A DNA stretch of 64,000 nucleotides from Montifringilla adamsi (Eukaryota > Chordata > Aves > Passeriformes > Passeridae), in assembly GCA_017590115.1 (NCBI GenBank), contig JAGGNK010006559.1, forward strand, positions 8,173,784 to 8,237,783, given 5' to 3'. The translations under genes and the position numbers were made by a program. Positions 63,682 to 64,000 of this stretch are shown piece after piece. Positions within the stretch are counted from its first letter, which is position 1. Each line of letters begins with the position of its first letter. Under the pieces are notes generated by a model that made no database searches, was not told the origin of the DNA, and saw only the letters and a list, made by a program, of their open reading frames with translations.

Positions 63682-64000
63682 GCAAATCCCAGTCTTACAA
63701 AAAACAAACTGAAAAATAACCACAAACTGGTAAGAAGACCTGGAATGCACTGACTTAGGGCCATAATGCATTCATAAAAGTAGCTTGAACTTTCATGACC
63801 TTTTGATATTTGCCTAGCAGAATTAACTCAAAACCACACATTTGGAAAAATTGTAAATAAAGATTACCTAAGGGGATATATTTGTTATTTTCTGAGGTTA
63901 AAACTTCAAGGAATAATTTAAAACCAAAATAAAAACCAAACCAACAAAAACCCCAGCTACCATGAAAGCAATTCCGAAGGCTGGAAGACTTGCCTTGAGG
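63682..64000. other. Unique non-coding DNA at window edge
   Basis: A-rich sequence with caaaccaacaaaaaccccag near 63935; no feature recognised. Confidence 0.5.

Noticed and set aside
1..64000. CRISPR array, operon, phage or toxin system
   Set aside because: No regularly spaced repeats, no ribosome-binding sites before frames, no compact gene order; the repeats are those of a bird genome.

Overview
The window looks like non-coding nuclear DNA from a bird, most likely a songbird (passerine). The case rests on the interspersed repeats. All recognisable LINEs are CR1, the dominant avian retrotransposon, and the LTRs match, by recognition from memory, endogenous-retrovirus LTR families common in avian genomes. 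I saw no mammalian L1, Alu or B-type SINE. The background is AT-rich and CpG-poor, with many short A/T runs. I found no bacterial or viral gene organisation, no tRNA or rRNA, and no CRISPR array.

Layout: 1-6989 is AT-rich unique DNA. 6990-7941 is a plus-strand ERV LTR with a TATA-like box and a poly(A) signal. 7942-18225 is unique DNA with three CR1 fragments (about 10573, 12086 and 17941) and a 12-bp-stem hairpin. 18226-30979 is unique DNA with simple repeats and a GC/CpG-richer patch at 26041-26370. 30980-31352 is a CR1 reverse-transcriptase fragment. 31353-41409 is unique. 41410-41725 is another CR1. 42960-44461 is a compact cluster of three minus-strand LTR pieces from at least two families. 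44462-58246 is unique DNA with one weak candidate exon on the minus strand (54894-55178). 58247-58920 is a CR1 3' end abutting a minus-strand LTR. The rest is unique DNA holding a perfect 24-bp palindrome at 62192 and an (AAAAC)n microsatellite at 63638.

No confident host protein-coding exon was found. Nearly all open frames of 60 residues or more look like chance frames in AT-rich DNA or lie inside repeats. The only coding remnants I recognise are decayed CR1 ORF2. All six clear CR1 fragments and four of five LTR pieces are on the minus strand. That would fit a window inside a long intron of a plus-strand gene, but no exon confirms it.

Limits: family assignments and repeat boundaries come from reading by eye, without alignment. 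Conserved non-coding elements cannot be proven from one sequence. I did not find a convincing undescribed biological system here. The best leads are the palindrome, the strand bias of the repeats, the LTR cluster and a few candidate regulatory or splice-like sites.
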